Shown: positions 1-6,028, counted from the first letter of the stretch. The stretch is DNA of 6,627 nucleotides from an uncultured Rhodospirillaceae bacterium (GCA_900320035.1 ONQU01000091.1:1-6627), one strand, 5' to 3'. Notes: generated from the letters alone by a model not told the origin. Made by a program: numbers and translations.

Positions 1-4
1 CTAT

Positions 5-82
5 GGCGGATGTAGCTCAGTTGGTTAGAGCGCTGGTTTGTGGTACCAGATGTCGAGAGTTCGAGTCCCTTCATCCGCCCCA
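5..82 (+). tRNA. tRNA-His (anticodon GTG)
   Basis: The sequence folds as a complete cloverleaf. The acceptor stem is GCGGATG (6-12) with CATCCGC (72-78). The D-stem is GCTC (15-18) with GAGC (28-31). The anticodon stem is CTGGT/ACCAG (33-37, 45-49) around loop TTGTGGT, which puts anticodon GTG at 40-42. The T-loop is TTCGAGT (60-66). G5 is the extra G-1 that marks tRNA-His; it pairs with discriminator C79, and CCA is encoded at 80-82. G-1:C73 is the standard identity element for bacterial HisRS. The T-stem (55-59 with 67-71) holds one A58-C68 mismatch and one G-T wobble. A terminator follows directly, so this is a single tRNA gene or the end of a tRNA transcript. Confidence 0.97.
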
Positions 83-87
83 TTTTA

Positions 88-122
88 AGAAAGATGCCTG
101 AAATACGGCATTTTTTTGTTTT
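88..122 (+). terminator. Rho-independent terminator after tRNA-His
   Basis: The left arm AAGATGCC (91-98) pairs with GGCATTTT (107-114), with one G-T wobble, around an 8-base loop. A run of seven T (111-117) overlaps the right arm and continues downstream. It lies 8 bases past the tRNA CCA end and would separate the tRNA transcript from the pilin gene. Confidence 0.85.
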
Positions 123-162
123 AAATTATTCCTATGTCAAAAGTTATATATCACTTTTTGTA

Positions 163-189
163 TTGACTTGTACCGCAAACTTTGATACG
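163..189 (+). promoter_or_regulatory. Possible weak promoter for the pilin gene
   Basis: TTGACT (163-168) is a 5/6 match to the -35 consensus. The best -10-like hexamer at a plausible distance is GATACG (184-189), with a short 15-base spacer and only 3/6 matches. The -35 half is convincing and the -10 half is not. It lies 40-70 bases upstream of the preferred pilin start and after the tRNA terminator, where a promoter would be expected. Confidence 0.3.
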
Positions 190-220
190 GATATCCAAGA
201 GCAGTGTTATTAATATGGCA

Positions 221-224
221 AGGA
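221..224 (+). promoter_or_regulatory. SD that decides the pilin start
   Basis: AGGA (within AAGGAAA) ends 8 bases before ATG 233. The other in-frame starts, TTG 182 and ATG 215, lack a comparable purine-rich site. Starting at 233 also gives the short leader expected of a type IV prepilin. Confidence 0.7.
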
Positions 225-232
225 AAATTACT

Positions 233-931
233 ATGGTGACAAATGAGCAGGGACGCTCAATGATTGAAATGCTGGGCATTTTAGCTGTCGTTGGAGTGTT
301 GACAATTGGTGGCATTGCCGGCTATACCAAGGCAATACATGCATACAGAGTAAATAAAATTAAAAACCAAATTGCTACAATGGTTACCACCATTCATACT
401 CTCTATATGCACCAGGTTACCTATAAAACTTTAAATAATGAAACAGCCATCCAGACCAATATTGTCCCTAGAGAAATGCTTACATCAGACAATATGAAAA
501 AGATAACTAATGTATACGGCGGCGAAGTCTTCATAGGCAACGGTAGCATCGGCCAAGGCGTCTCCGAAGTAGCTAACGATCAGAAAGCATTTTTGATTGA
601 ATATAATGGATTGCCGCGTAATGCATGTGTTGATTTAGCAAGTACCAATTGGGTATCCGATTCGATGCCTTCGCTGATGGGTATAAAAATTTCGGGATCA
701 TTAAAATCGGCAAACACGACAACATCTACCCCTCAAGCCATTGAAGATGTTCCGGAAATACAATTTCAAGATAACGGAGCCGGCTGTCGAGGGTCAAATA
801 TAGTCCAAGGATTAACGATTGCATGTGTCGGCGGTTCGTCGGTAAAAATTCCACTATCAAAGGCTCAAGCCGCTAGAGCATGTAATTGTGGATCAAATTA
901 CAGTTGTTCCATTACATTCAAATACTTCTAG
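233..931 (+). CDS. Type IV prepilin-like protein (PilA/GspG-type N-terminus)
   Basis: This 232-aa protein carries a class III prepilin signal: leader MVTNEQG (1-7), predicted cleavage after Gly7, mature +1 to +5 R-S-M-I-E, then a hydrophobic helix through about residue 31. Glu at +5 and Gly at -1 are the key prepilin-peptidase and assembly residues. Arg at +1 is unusual, since most pilins have Phe or Met there. Residues 32 to 232 form a soluble domain with six cysteines (132, 185, 198, 217, 219, 225), four of them in the last 40 residues, suggesting periplasmic disulfides. It would be cut by PilD-like peptidase and built into a pilus or pseudopilus, or act as a minor pilin. ATG 233 was chosen over TTG 182 and ATG 215 because of its SD and the short leader. 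No other pilus gene is nearby. It converges with pgpA, with 4 bases between the stops. Membership of the fold is confident; the exact role is not. Confidence 0.85.
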   Translation: MVTNEQGRSMIEMLGILAVVGVLTIGGIAGYTKAIHAYRVNKIKNQIATMVTTIHTLYMHQVTYKTLNNETAIQTNIVPREMLTSDNMKKITNVYGGEVFIGNGSIGQGVSEVANDQKAFLIEYNGLPRNACVDLASTNWVSDSMPSLMGIKISGSLKSANTTTSTPQAIEDVPEIQFQDNGAGCRGSNIVQGLTIACVGGSSVKIPLSKAQAARACNCGSNYSCSITFKYF

Positions 932-935
932 TCTT

Positions 936-1433
936 TTATAAAATCGGTAGATAAACTTGAATGATATAAAGCACAATTGCCGCATAAATGCCGGCAACGA
1001 TATCATCAAGCATAACCCCCCACGCGTTAAGAACTTTAACATCGAAGTATTTTGCCGGTTGGGGCTTGGTGATATCAAATAAACGAAATAAAGCAAAACC
1101 GATAAGATAAGTCCACCAAGCATGTAAATTACCGACCAACGCTTCGGCAACTAAGGCAAAACTCAGCAGTTGTCCGGCAACTTCATCAATAATAATAAGT
1201 GACGGATCATGCTTGGTATATTTTAAGACCTCTTTACTGGCAATAACACCAATAATCAAACTAATAATTGTTGCAACAATGATACCCCAAAAACCATAGA
1301 AGTAAGCCGCCACAAAAGCCAGTGGCAGAGTTTCCAGTGAACCGGCTGTACCGGAAGCCACCGGACAATAACCAACACCAAAACCGCTACACAGAGCATG
1401 GCATATAAATTTATAAACCTTATTTTCTTTCAT
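936..1433 (-). CDS. pgpA: Phosphatidylglycerophosphatase A
   Basis: This 165-aa inner-membrane enzyme removes the phosphate from phosphatidylglycerophosphate to give phosphatidylglycerol. All PgpA family blocks are visible: the glycine-rich GFGVGYCPVASGTAGS (17-32), DPSLIIIDEVAGQLL (77-91) with the Asp-Glu pair at 83-84, FRLFDITKP (116-124), and GVMLDDIVAG (139-148) with tandem Asp143-144. Hydrophobic segments lie at about 37-66, 86-98, 105-118 and 145-163. Length is normal for the family. The start is ATG 1433 because an AGGAG sits 9 bases upstream inside the last codons of ugd; the 17-residue upstream extension would overlap ugd and has no family similarity. Only 4 bases separate it from the ugd stop, so it is translationally linked to ugd and transcribed from the same promoter. 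Confidence 0.95.
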   Translation of the reverse strand: MKENKVYKFICHALCSGFGVGYCPVASGTAGSLETLPLAFVAAYFYGFWGIIVATIISLIIGVIASKEVLKYTKHDPSLIIIDEVAGQLLSFALVAEALVGNLHAWWTYLIGFALFRLFDITKPQPAKYFDVKVLNAWGVMLDDIVAGIYAAIVLYIIQVYLPIL

Positions 1434-1437
1434 TGAT

Positions 1438-2757
1438 TTATTCTCCTTGTAAAGTGATAGAGCGACCGATGCATTGATATTCAAAGCCTAATTTAAGAGC
1501 ATCTTCGGCTTTTAACATATTGCGAAAATCGAGAATTTTTTGCCGCCGCATAATCTTTGCTAAATGTGTTAAATCGGCATCGGCAAATTGCGGCCATTCG
1601 GTTAATATAACTAAAACATCGGCATTTTTAGCTGCCGCATACATATCATCGGCATAAGCAATCTTATCGCCTAAAATTTTCCGCGCTGTAGTCATGGCCT
1701 TGGGGTCATAAGCAACGATGTCCGATTTTTTATCAAGAAGTTCGTTAATAATGTCAATTGCCGGACTTTGGCGACAGTCATCAGTGCCGTTTTTAAAGGC
1801 TAGTCCCCAGATTGCAATTCTGGCATGAGGCATATCTTTAAGGGTAGCCAGCACCCGTTCTGCCATACGTTGTTTTCGCTTTTTATTACCAATAATCGTC
1901 GTTTCAATAAGTTCAATCGGTGCTCCCACAGCGCGCGCCATATGGGCCATAGCCATCGTATCTTTGGGAAAACAGCTACCACCGAATCCTAAACCGGCAT
2001 TTAAAAAACGATTACCAATGCGGGAATCTAATCCCATACCTAAGGCAACCTCGCGCACATCGGCACCGGCTTTTTCGCAAAAATCAGCCATTTCGTTAAT
2101 ATAATGAATTTTCATGGCTAAAAAGGCATTGGAGGCATACTTGATTGCCTCACTGGAACGCCGCGAAACACAAAGAATTTTGGTTTTATCGGCGAAGGGT
2201 TGATATAACTTTTGCATCACTTCCAGGGCTTGAGATGAATTAGAACCGATCACAATTCGATCCGGATGGAAAAAATCGTGAATTGCAAAGCCTTCACGCA
2301 AAAATTCCGGCAGCGATACTACGTCAAATTGTGCTGTTGGATTTTGCTGACGAACAAGTTGCTCAATCTGATCGCCGGTACCAACCGGAACGGTTGATTT
2401 AGTCGCAATGACCGTATAACCGGTGAGATAATCTGCTAATTCAGAAGCCGCCGCATAAATATATTGCAAATCGGCTTCCTGCGTTATCGGATGCGGAGGT
2501 GTTCCCACAGCTAATAAAACAACATCAGCATCAGCCACGGCTTGTCGCATATCGGTGGTAAATTTTAAACGTCCGCTCTTCAAATTTTCAGCAAACATTT
2601 CTTCCAAACCGTCTTCATAAAGCGTCAACTTTCCGGCATTCAGAGCATCAATTTTTTCTTTAATTTTATCAACGCATATAACTGTATTACCCAGTTCGGC
2701 CAAACCAACCCCCGTCGGCAATCCAACATATCCCGTTCCGATAATTCCTATTTTCAT
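1438..2757 (-). CDS. ugd: UDP-glucose 6-dehydrogenase
   Basis: This cytosolic enzyme oxidises UDP-glucose twice with NAD+ to UDP-glucuronate, the precursor for acidic surface polysaccharides and, via ArnA, aminoarabinose on lipid A. The 439-aa length is typical. The N-terminal Rossmann domain starts at residue 2 with the NAD motif GTGYVG (7-12). Further family blocks are VGTPP (84-88), STVPVGT (121-127), the substrate loop EFLREG (151-156), Lys207 and Asn210 in KYASNAF, and the catalytic-cysteine motif GFGGSCFPKD (258-267) with Cys262. The C-terminal UDP-binding domain shows GLAFKNGTDDCRQSPA (318-333). ATG 2757 was chosen because residue 1 leads straight into the Rossmann strand and AGGTGG lies just upstream. 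Related nucleotide-sugar dehydrogenases (WecC/TuaH type) are possible, but EFLREG and STVPVGT favour Ugd. It is first in an operon with pgpA. No other polysaccharide gene is in view. Confidence 0.95.
   Translation of the reverse strand: MKIGIIGTGYVGLPTGVGLAELGNTVICVDKIKEKIDALNAGKLTLYEDGLEEMFAENLKSGRLKFTTDMRQAVADADVVLLAVGTPPHPITQEADLQYIYAAASELADYLTGYTVIATKSTVPVGTGDQIEQLVRQQNPTAQFDVVSLPEFLREGFAIHDFFHPDRIVIGSNSSQALEVMQKLYQPFADKTKILCVSRRSSEAIKYASNAFLAMKIHYINEMADFCEKAGADVREVALGMGLDSRIGNRFLNAGLGFGGSCFPKDTMAMAHMARAVGAPIELIETTIIGNKKRKQRMAERVLATLKDMPHARIAIWGLAFKNGTDDCRQSPAIDIINELLDKKSDIVAYDPKAMTTARKILGDKIAYADDMYAAAKNADVLVILTEWPQFADADLTHLAKIMRRQKILDFRNMLKAEDALKLGFEYQCIGRSITLQGE
1443..1447 (-). promoter_or_regulatory. 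pgpA SD inside the end of ugd
   Basis: On the minus strand, AGGAG lies across the last sense codons of ugd (Gln-Gly-Glu) and 9 bases before the pgpA ATG. This fixes the pgpA start at 1433 and suggests translational coupling of the two genes. Confidence 0.75.
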
Positions 2758-2789
2758 TTTTTCCACCTCAATTACGTTTCTTACTTGCA

Positions 2790-2817
2790 ATCATAAAATA
2801 AAATATCATATTGTCAA
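2790..2817 (-). promoter_or_regulatory. Sigma70-type promoter of ugd-pgpA
   Basis: On the minus strand a perfect -35 TTGACA (2817-2812) is followed after 16 bases by TATGAT (2795-2790), a 5/6 -10 match. The predicted transcript starts near 2783, giving a leader of about 25 bases with SD AGGTGG just before ATG 2757. Its -35 forms half of the palindrome GTCAATTGAC (2813-2822). Confidence 0.75.
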
Positions 2818-2822
2818 TTGAC
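2813..2822. repeat. Palindrome GTCAATTGAC in the ugd/secE intergenic region
   Basis: This perfect 10-base palindrome covers most of the ugd -35 hexamer on the minus strand and a -35-like TTGACG (2818-2823) on the plus strand. A convincing plus-strand -10 at the right distance is missing, so a second back-to-back promoter is not supported. It could be an operator overlapping the ugd -35, or chance. Confidence 0.4.
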
Positions 2823-2897
2823 GTTCGCCGAAATTAAGGAATATCCACTATTTTTGAACCACACTGCTACTTTTGCGGCTTATCGTGAAAAAAAATG

Positions 2898-2916
2898 GTA
2901 TTTTGTAAAGAAATAC
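2898..2916. repeat. Inverted repeat abutting the secE -35
   Basis: GTATTT (2898-2903) and AAATAC (2911-2916) are perfect 6-base inverted arms separated by 7 bases. The right arm ends at the base before the secE -35 hexamer. The position is typical of a regulator site, but the arms are short and AT-rich, so chance is a real alternative. Confidence 0.35.
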
Positions 2917-2946
2917 TTGACATTAAAGCGCAACAGTATGTATATT
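2917..2946 (+). promoter_or_regulatory. Sigma70-type promoter of secE-nusG
   Basis: A perfect -35 TTGACA (2917-2922) is followed by an 18-base spacer and TATATT (2941-2946), a 5/6 -10 match. Transcription should begin near 2953, about 27 bases before the secE ATG. This placement also argues that the open frame upstream of ATG 2980 is not coding. Confidence 0.75.
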
Positions 2947-2979
2947 GCCTTAGGTTTAATTGTAATACAAGGTTTTCAG

Positions 2980-3171
2980 ATGAGTATTAGTCCGATACAA
3001 TTTTTTCGGCAAGTGCGACAGGAAATGAAAAAAGTCACTTGGCCGACCAGAAAAGAGGTTATTCCGACTTGCACGATGGTAATTGCTTTAGTTGCCATGG
3101 CCACAGCGTTTTTCTTTGTTGTGGATATGATTTTGGGTTGGGGTGTTGATAAAATTTTGCAGTTAGGTTAA
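2980..3171 (+). CDS. secE: Preprotein translocase subunit SecE
   Basis: SecE is the small essential clamp subunit of the SecYEG channel in the inner membrane. The 63-aa protein is the usual length for short alphaproteobacterial SecE. It has an amphipathic N-terminal helix ending in the family signature KKVTWPTRKE (17-26) and a single TM helix at about 29-53. The open frame continues upstream to a TTG at 2818, but the extra residues do not resemble SecE and span the likely promoter, so ATG 2980 is used; AAGG lies 8 bases upstream. nusG follows after 14 bases in the classical secE-nusG pair. The tRNA-Trp often found just upstream of secE is absent here. Confidence 0.95.
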   Translation: MSISPIQFFRQVRQEMKKVTWPTRKEVIPTCTMVIALVAMATAFFFVVDMILGWGVDKILQLG

Positions 3172-3185
3172 AAGGATTAAATTAG

Positions 3186-3734
3186 ATGCAAGCACGTTGG
3201 TATGTGGTTAATGTTTATTCCGGCTCAGAAAAAAAAGTTGCTGAGTCGATCAGAGAGCAAGTAATGTTAAAAAAGATGGAAGACCGAATTCAAGAAGTTT
3301 GGGTTCCATCAGAGAATGTGGTTGTACCGCGCAAAGGTGATAAGCCGAAAGTTAAGGAACAAAAATTCTTTCCGGGCTATATTCTCGTTAAAATGGATAT
3401 TTCGGACGAAAATAAACGTGATGAAACTTTACTGGTGATTAAGAACACACCACGGGTTAGCGGTTTTTTAGGTAGCCGTACCAAACCATTACCAATCAGT
3501 GAAGCAGAAGTGCAACGTATTATGAGCCAAGTTGAAGAAGGCACAGGTAGTGCGCAGGCCGAAGTTATGTTTGAGATTGGCGAACAAGTGCGGGTTATTG
3601 AAGGCGCCTTCACCTCATTTGTAGGGACGGTGCGCGATGTCGAGCCTGATAAGAATCGCCTTACGGTTTTGTTCTCGATTTTTGGTCGCGAAACACCAAT
3701 GGAATTAGATTATTCACAAGTTGAGAAAATCTAA
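3186..3734 (+). CDS. nusG: Transcription termination/antitermination protein NusG
   Basis: NusG binds RNA polymerase, suppresses pausing, and links it to Rho and the ribosome. The 182-aa protein has the NGN domain (about 3-115), starting RWYVVNVYSGSEKKVAESI and containing the core FFPGYILVKM (61-70) and IKNTPRVSGFLG (85-96). A linker and the KOW domain follow (about 131-182), with GEQVRVIEGAF (132-142), FVGTV (145-149) and the C-terminal SIFGRETPMELDYSQVEKI. The KKVAESIREQ and LDYSQVEK wording fits alphaproteobacterial NusG. AAGGAT lies upstream of ATG 3186. It is the last gene of its operon, because a strong terminator follows. Confidence 0.97.
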   Translation: MQARWYVVNVYSGSEKKVAESIREQVMLKKMEDRIQEVWVPSENVVVPRKGDKPKVKEQKFFPGYILVKMDISDENKRDETLLVIKNTPRVSGFLGSRTKPLPISEAEVQRIMSQVEEGTGSAQAEVMFEIGEQVRVIEGAFTSFVGTVRDVEPDKNRLTVLFSIFGRETPMELDYSQVEKI

Positions 3735-3752
3735 ACCATTATGAATGTTATT

Positions 3753-3788
3753 AAAATCCCTTGTTTGCAAAAATGAGGGATTTTTTTT
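3753..3788 (+). terminator. Rho-independent terminator after nusG
   Basis: AAAATCCCT (3753-3761) pairs perfectly over 9 bases with AGGGATTTT (3776-3784) around a 14-base loop. A run of eight T (3781-3788) overlaps the right arm and tails the hairpin. It begins 18 bases after the nusG stop and closes the secE-nusG transcript. Confidence 0.9.
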
Positions 3789-3809
3789 CAAAAAAAGGCG
3801 GTAAATTAA

Positions 3810-4427
3810 ATGTCTTATTGTCATTGGGCTAATACTTCAGAAATAAACAAACACTATCATGATGAAGAATGGGGTAAGCCGTTGTTTAATGATTTTCGCC
3901 AATTTGAGTTTCTAATGTTGGAAGTGATGCAGTGCGGACTGAATTGGAATTTGGTCATTAATAAGCGCGAAATATTACGGAAGTGCTTTGATAATTTTGA
4001 TTATGCTAAAATTGCCACTTATAATGATACCGATATCGAAAGGATTATGGCAACAGGTGGTATGATTAAAAGTCCGCGGAAAATTGCCGCAATTATACAG
4101 AATGCACGTTGTTTTCAAAAAATTCGCACAGAATTTGGCAGTTTTTGCAATTATCTGTGGCAATATTCAGATGGTAAGACTATTTTGTATGATAAACATG
4201 ATGAGGGCTATATTCCGGCCAGCAACGGCTTGTCTGCCAAAATCAGTCAAGATATGAAAAAACGCGGTTTCAAATTTTTGGGACCGGTTGTGATGTATTC
4301 ACATCTACAAGCATGCGGGCTGATTAATGATCATGCCGAAAATTGTCCGCGTTATCACTATATTATCTCTAATTATCCGACTATCCGTCGAAAACGCGAT
4401 TCTGAAAAACAGGTGCAACACTTTTAA
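3810..4427 (+). CDS. tag: DNA-3-methyladenine glycosylase I
   Basis: Tag excises 3-methyladenine from alkylated DNA, the first step of base-excision repair. The 205-aa protein starts MSYCHWA and keeps the Tag-specific zinc ligands Cys4, His17, His175 and Cys179 at the same numbers as in E. coli Tag. Glu38 and Trp46 of the base-binding pocket are also conserved, in LEVMQCGLNW. Other family blocks are HDEEWG (17-22), KRGFKFLGPVV (151-161) and QACGLINDH (167-175). A basic tail (about 190-205) extends past the zinc site. AAGGCGG (3795-3801) provides a good SD for ATG 3810. The gene begins 21 bases after the nusG terminator with no obvious promoter between, so it may depend on read-through or a promoter inside nusG. 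The phosphoesterase gene follows after 13 bases. Confidence 0.95.
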   Translation: MSYCHWANTSEINKHYHDEEWGKPLFNDFRQFEFLMLEVMQCGLNWNLVINKREILRKCFDNFDYAKIATYNDTDIERIMATGGMIKSPRKIAAIIQNARCFQKIRTEFGSFCNYLWQYSDGKTILYDKHDEGYIPASNGLSAKISQDMKKRGFKFLGPVVMYSHLQACGLINDHAENCPRYHYIISNYPTIRRKRDSEKQVQHF

Positions 4428-4440
4428 TTAAGGAAAAAAT

Positions 4441-5565
4441 ATGACATTATGGCTTATCATCATGTGGACAGCTCTGATTTTAACCGGTATAGCACTGGTT
4501 TATGTCAGTAATCGCGTTTGCCAATTTGGTTGCATTAAATGCTTAACCAAAGACAATGAAAAATATAAAGCAATGATTGGCGGTGGTATCGTTTTTGGTT
4601 TGTTTGCCATTGTTGCATGGTGGCTCAATTTTGTAAATGCTATCGTATGCATCATTTATTTCGCCTTAGCATGGTTGATTTGTGATTTGTTACTGTGCTT
4701 CATCAGTCGCCTGCGCGGCAAGCCTTTTGAACACTATTATGCCGGTGGTTTAGCTTTAATTATCAGTTTGAGTATATTAGCTTACGGCTGGTACCTCAAT
4801 CATCATGTGTGGCAAACAAATTACACTTTACATACCGAAAAGAATGTAAAACCGCTGAAAATAGCTTTGTTTGCAGATTCGCATATTGGTACCACATTTG
4901 ATGCTTCCGGTTTTGCCGAGCATATGGCTAAAATACAACAACAAAATCCTGATGTAATTATCATCGCCGGCGATTTTGTTGATGATAATACAACCCGTAA
5001 CGATATGCTCTCAGCGGTAAAAACTCTCGGTGAAATGCAAACAACATACGGCGTTTATTTTGTTTTCGGTAATCACGATAAAGGTTATTATGCCGCATCA
5101 TATCGCGGCTTCAGCGGCGCTGAATTAATAACGGCACTCAAACAAAACAATGTTCATGTTTTACAAGATGAAATAAAACTGCTTGATAATAATTTTTATA
5201 TCATCGGTCGGCGTGATTATTCAGTGGAGAAAGAACATCGTGGCAAGCGGCAAACCATGTCTGAATTAGTGCAAAATCTGGATAAAGACAAATATATGAT
5301 TGTGGTTGACCACCAGCCTGCTGATTATAAAAGTCAAGCTACTGCCGAGGTAGATTTGGTTCTTTCCGGGCATACGCATGGTGGACAATTATTTCCCTTC
5401 AACTATGTCGGACAGTGGATTGGAGCTAATGACCGAATTTATGGTTATGAAAAACGTCGTAAAACAGATTTTATCGTTACTTCCGGTCTTTCTGATTGGG
5501 CTATCAGATTTAAAACCGGCACCAAATCAGAATACGTCATCATCACTTTACAGCCGCAAAATTGA
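4441..5565 (+). CDS. Membrane-anchored metallophosphoesterase (YkuE/YaeI-like)
   Basis: This 374-aa protein has about four N-terminal TM helices (roughly 3-23, 45-64, 66-88, 102-120), then a calcineurin-type phosphoesterase domain. All metal-binding motifs are intact: ADSHIG (145-150, Asp146 and His148), AGDFVDD (176-182, Asp178), FGNHDKG (209-215), VVDHQP (288-293, His291) and GHTHGGQ (310-316). The domain is therefore probably an active two-metal hydrolase. GHTHGGQ and the overall order resemble the YkuE/YaeI group, some members of which act on lipid-linked pyrophosphates such as UDP-2,3-diacylglucosamine; the substrate here is unknown. Which side of the membrane holds the catalytic domain depends on the true TM count; an even number keeps both ends on the same side. 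SD AAGGAA precedes ATG 4441, 13 bases after tag, so the two are probably cotranscribed. Confidence 0.9.
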   Translation: MTLWLIIMWTALILTGIALVYVSNRVCQFGCIKCLTKDNEKYKAMIGGGIVFGLFAIVAWWLNFVNAIVCIIYFALAWLICDLLLCFISRLRGKPFEHYYAGGLALIISLSILAYGWYLNHHVWQTNYTLHTEKNVKPLKIALFADSHIGTTFDASGFAEHMAKIQQQNPDVIIIAGDFVDDNTTRNDMLSAVKTLGEMQTTYGVYFVFGNHDKGYYAASYRGFSGAELITALKQNNVHVLQDEIKLLDNNFYIIGRRDYSVEKEHRGKRQTMSELVQNLDKDKYMIVVDHQPADYKSQATAEVDLVLSGHTHGGQLFPFNYVGQWIGANDRIYGYEKRRKTDFIVTSGLSDWAIRFKTGTKSEYVIITLQPQN

Positions 5566-5644
5566 TAATCAAATGATAAATTTTAAATATTTGTTTACAA
5601 AATATTCATATCATATGCATGCTAAATAAGTAGGAAGGTATAAA

Positions 5645-6004
5645 ATGGGAAGTTTTATTGCTTGGTTTATACGTTTATTTATTAATAATCCGTTGATTAT
5701 TGCTGGTATTGCGCTTGCATCGTACTACAAATTCACTTATCCCCTGCCTATTATCAAACTCATCTTTACGCACGCGTGGATTCCGTATGCTATTATCGCC
5801 GGTATCGGATTGGGATATGCTGTATTAATTAAACATATTTATTATCCTAATACGAAAAGAATTAATTGGGGCGCTACCCTTCTCCGTACATTTTCTCATA
5901 TATTCACCATTGCTATAGCAGCAGCGCTGACATTTGGTGTTTTATGTGCCTGGGACTATATTGGCGTTGGAAAATTAGACGATTATCTGCGCTATAAAAA
6001 ATAA
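5645..6004 (+). CDS. Small three-TM membrane protein, unknown function
   Basis: This 119-aa hydrophobic protein has three likely TM helices at about 5-28, 44-66 and 82-103, and a short charged C-terminal tail ending DDYLRYKK. I recognise no family motif. Coding status rests on a strong SD, AGGAAGG (5632-5638), 6 bases before ATG 5645, a full-length open frame, and the coherent pattern of hydrophobic helices with basic loops (KHIYYPNTKR at 63-72). It lies 79 bases after the phosphoesterase gene on the same strand with no terminator between, so it may be in the same transcript. Helix 2 contains glycine-rich GIGLGY (53-58), compatible with tight helix packing. It could be an accessory subunit or an orphan lineage-specific protein. 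Confidence 0.75.
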   Translation: MGSFIAWFIRLFINNPLIIAGIALASYYKFTYPLPIIKLIFTHAWIPYAIIAGIGLGYAVLIKHIYYPNTKRINWGATLLRTFSHIFTIAIAAALTFGVLCAWDYIGVGKLDDYLRYKK

Positions 6005-6028
6005 ATTTCTGTGTTTTAAAAAATAATA

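Noticed and set aside
182..232. Longer pilin starting at TTG 182 or ATG 215
   Set aside because: ATG 233 has the better SD and yields a normal 7-residue leader; the longer forms give leaders of 13 to 24 residues without a comparable SD.
1..232. tRNA-His as an attachment site for an integrated element
   Set aside because: No integrase and no second copy of the tRNA 3' end were seen in the window.
893..1150. Minus-strand open frame across the pilin end and pgpA
   Set aside because: It is a shadow of pgpA in another frame, where all PgpA motifs are accounted for.
2818..2979. N-terminal extension of SecE from a TTG start at 2818
   Set aside because: The extension spans a strong promoter, does not resemble SecE, and would nearly double the usual length.
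3377..3613. Minus-strand open frame inside nusG
   Set aside because: It is antisense to the conserved NusG coding sequence, with no SD or known motif.
5584..5610. Hairpin AAATATTTG-TTTA-CAAAATATT between the phosphoesterase and the small membrane protein
   Set aside because: The stem is all A/T apart from one pair, needs a bulge, and has no T-run, so it is not a credible terminator.
5591..5619. Promoter TTGTTT-N17-TATGCA before the small membrane protein
   Set aside because: Both hexamers match the consensus poorly in an AT-rich region where such matches are expected by chance.
5378..5629. Open frame of 83 codons overlapping the end of the phosphoesterase
   Set aside because: It lies mostly inside the phosphoesterase gene in another frame, has no SD and no recognisable features.
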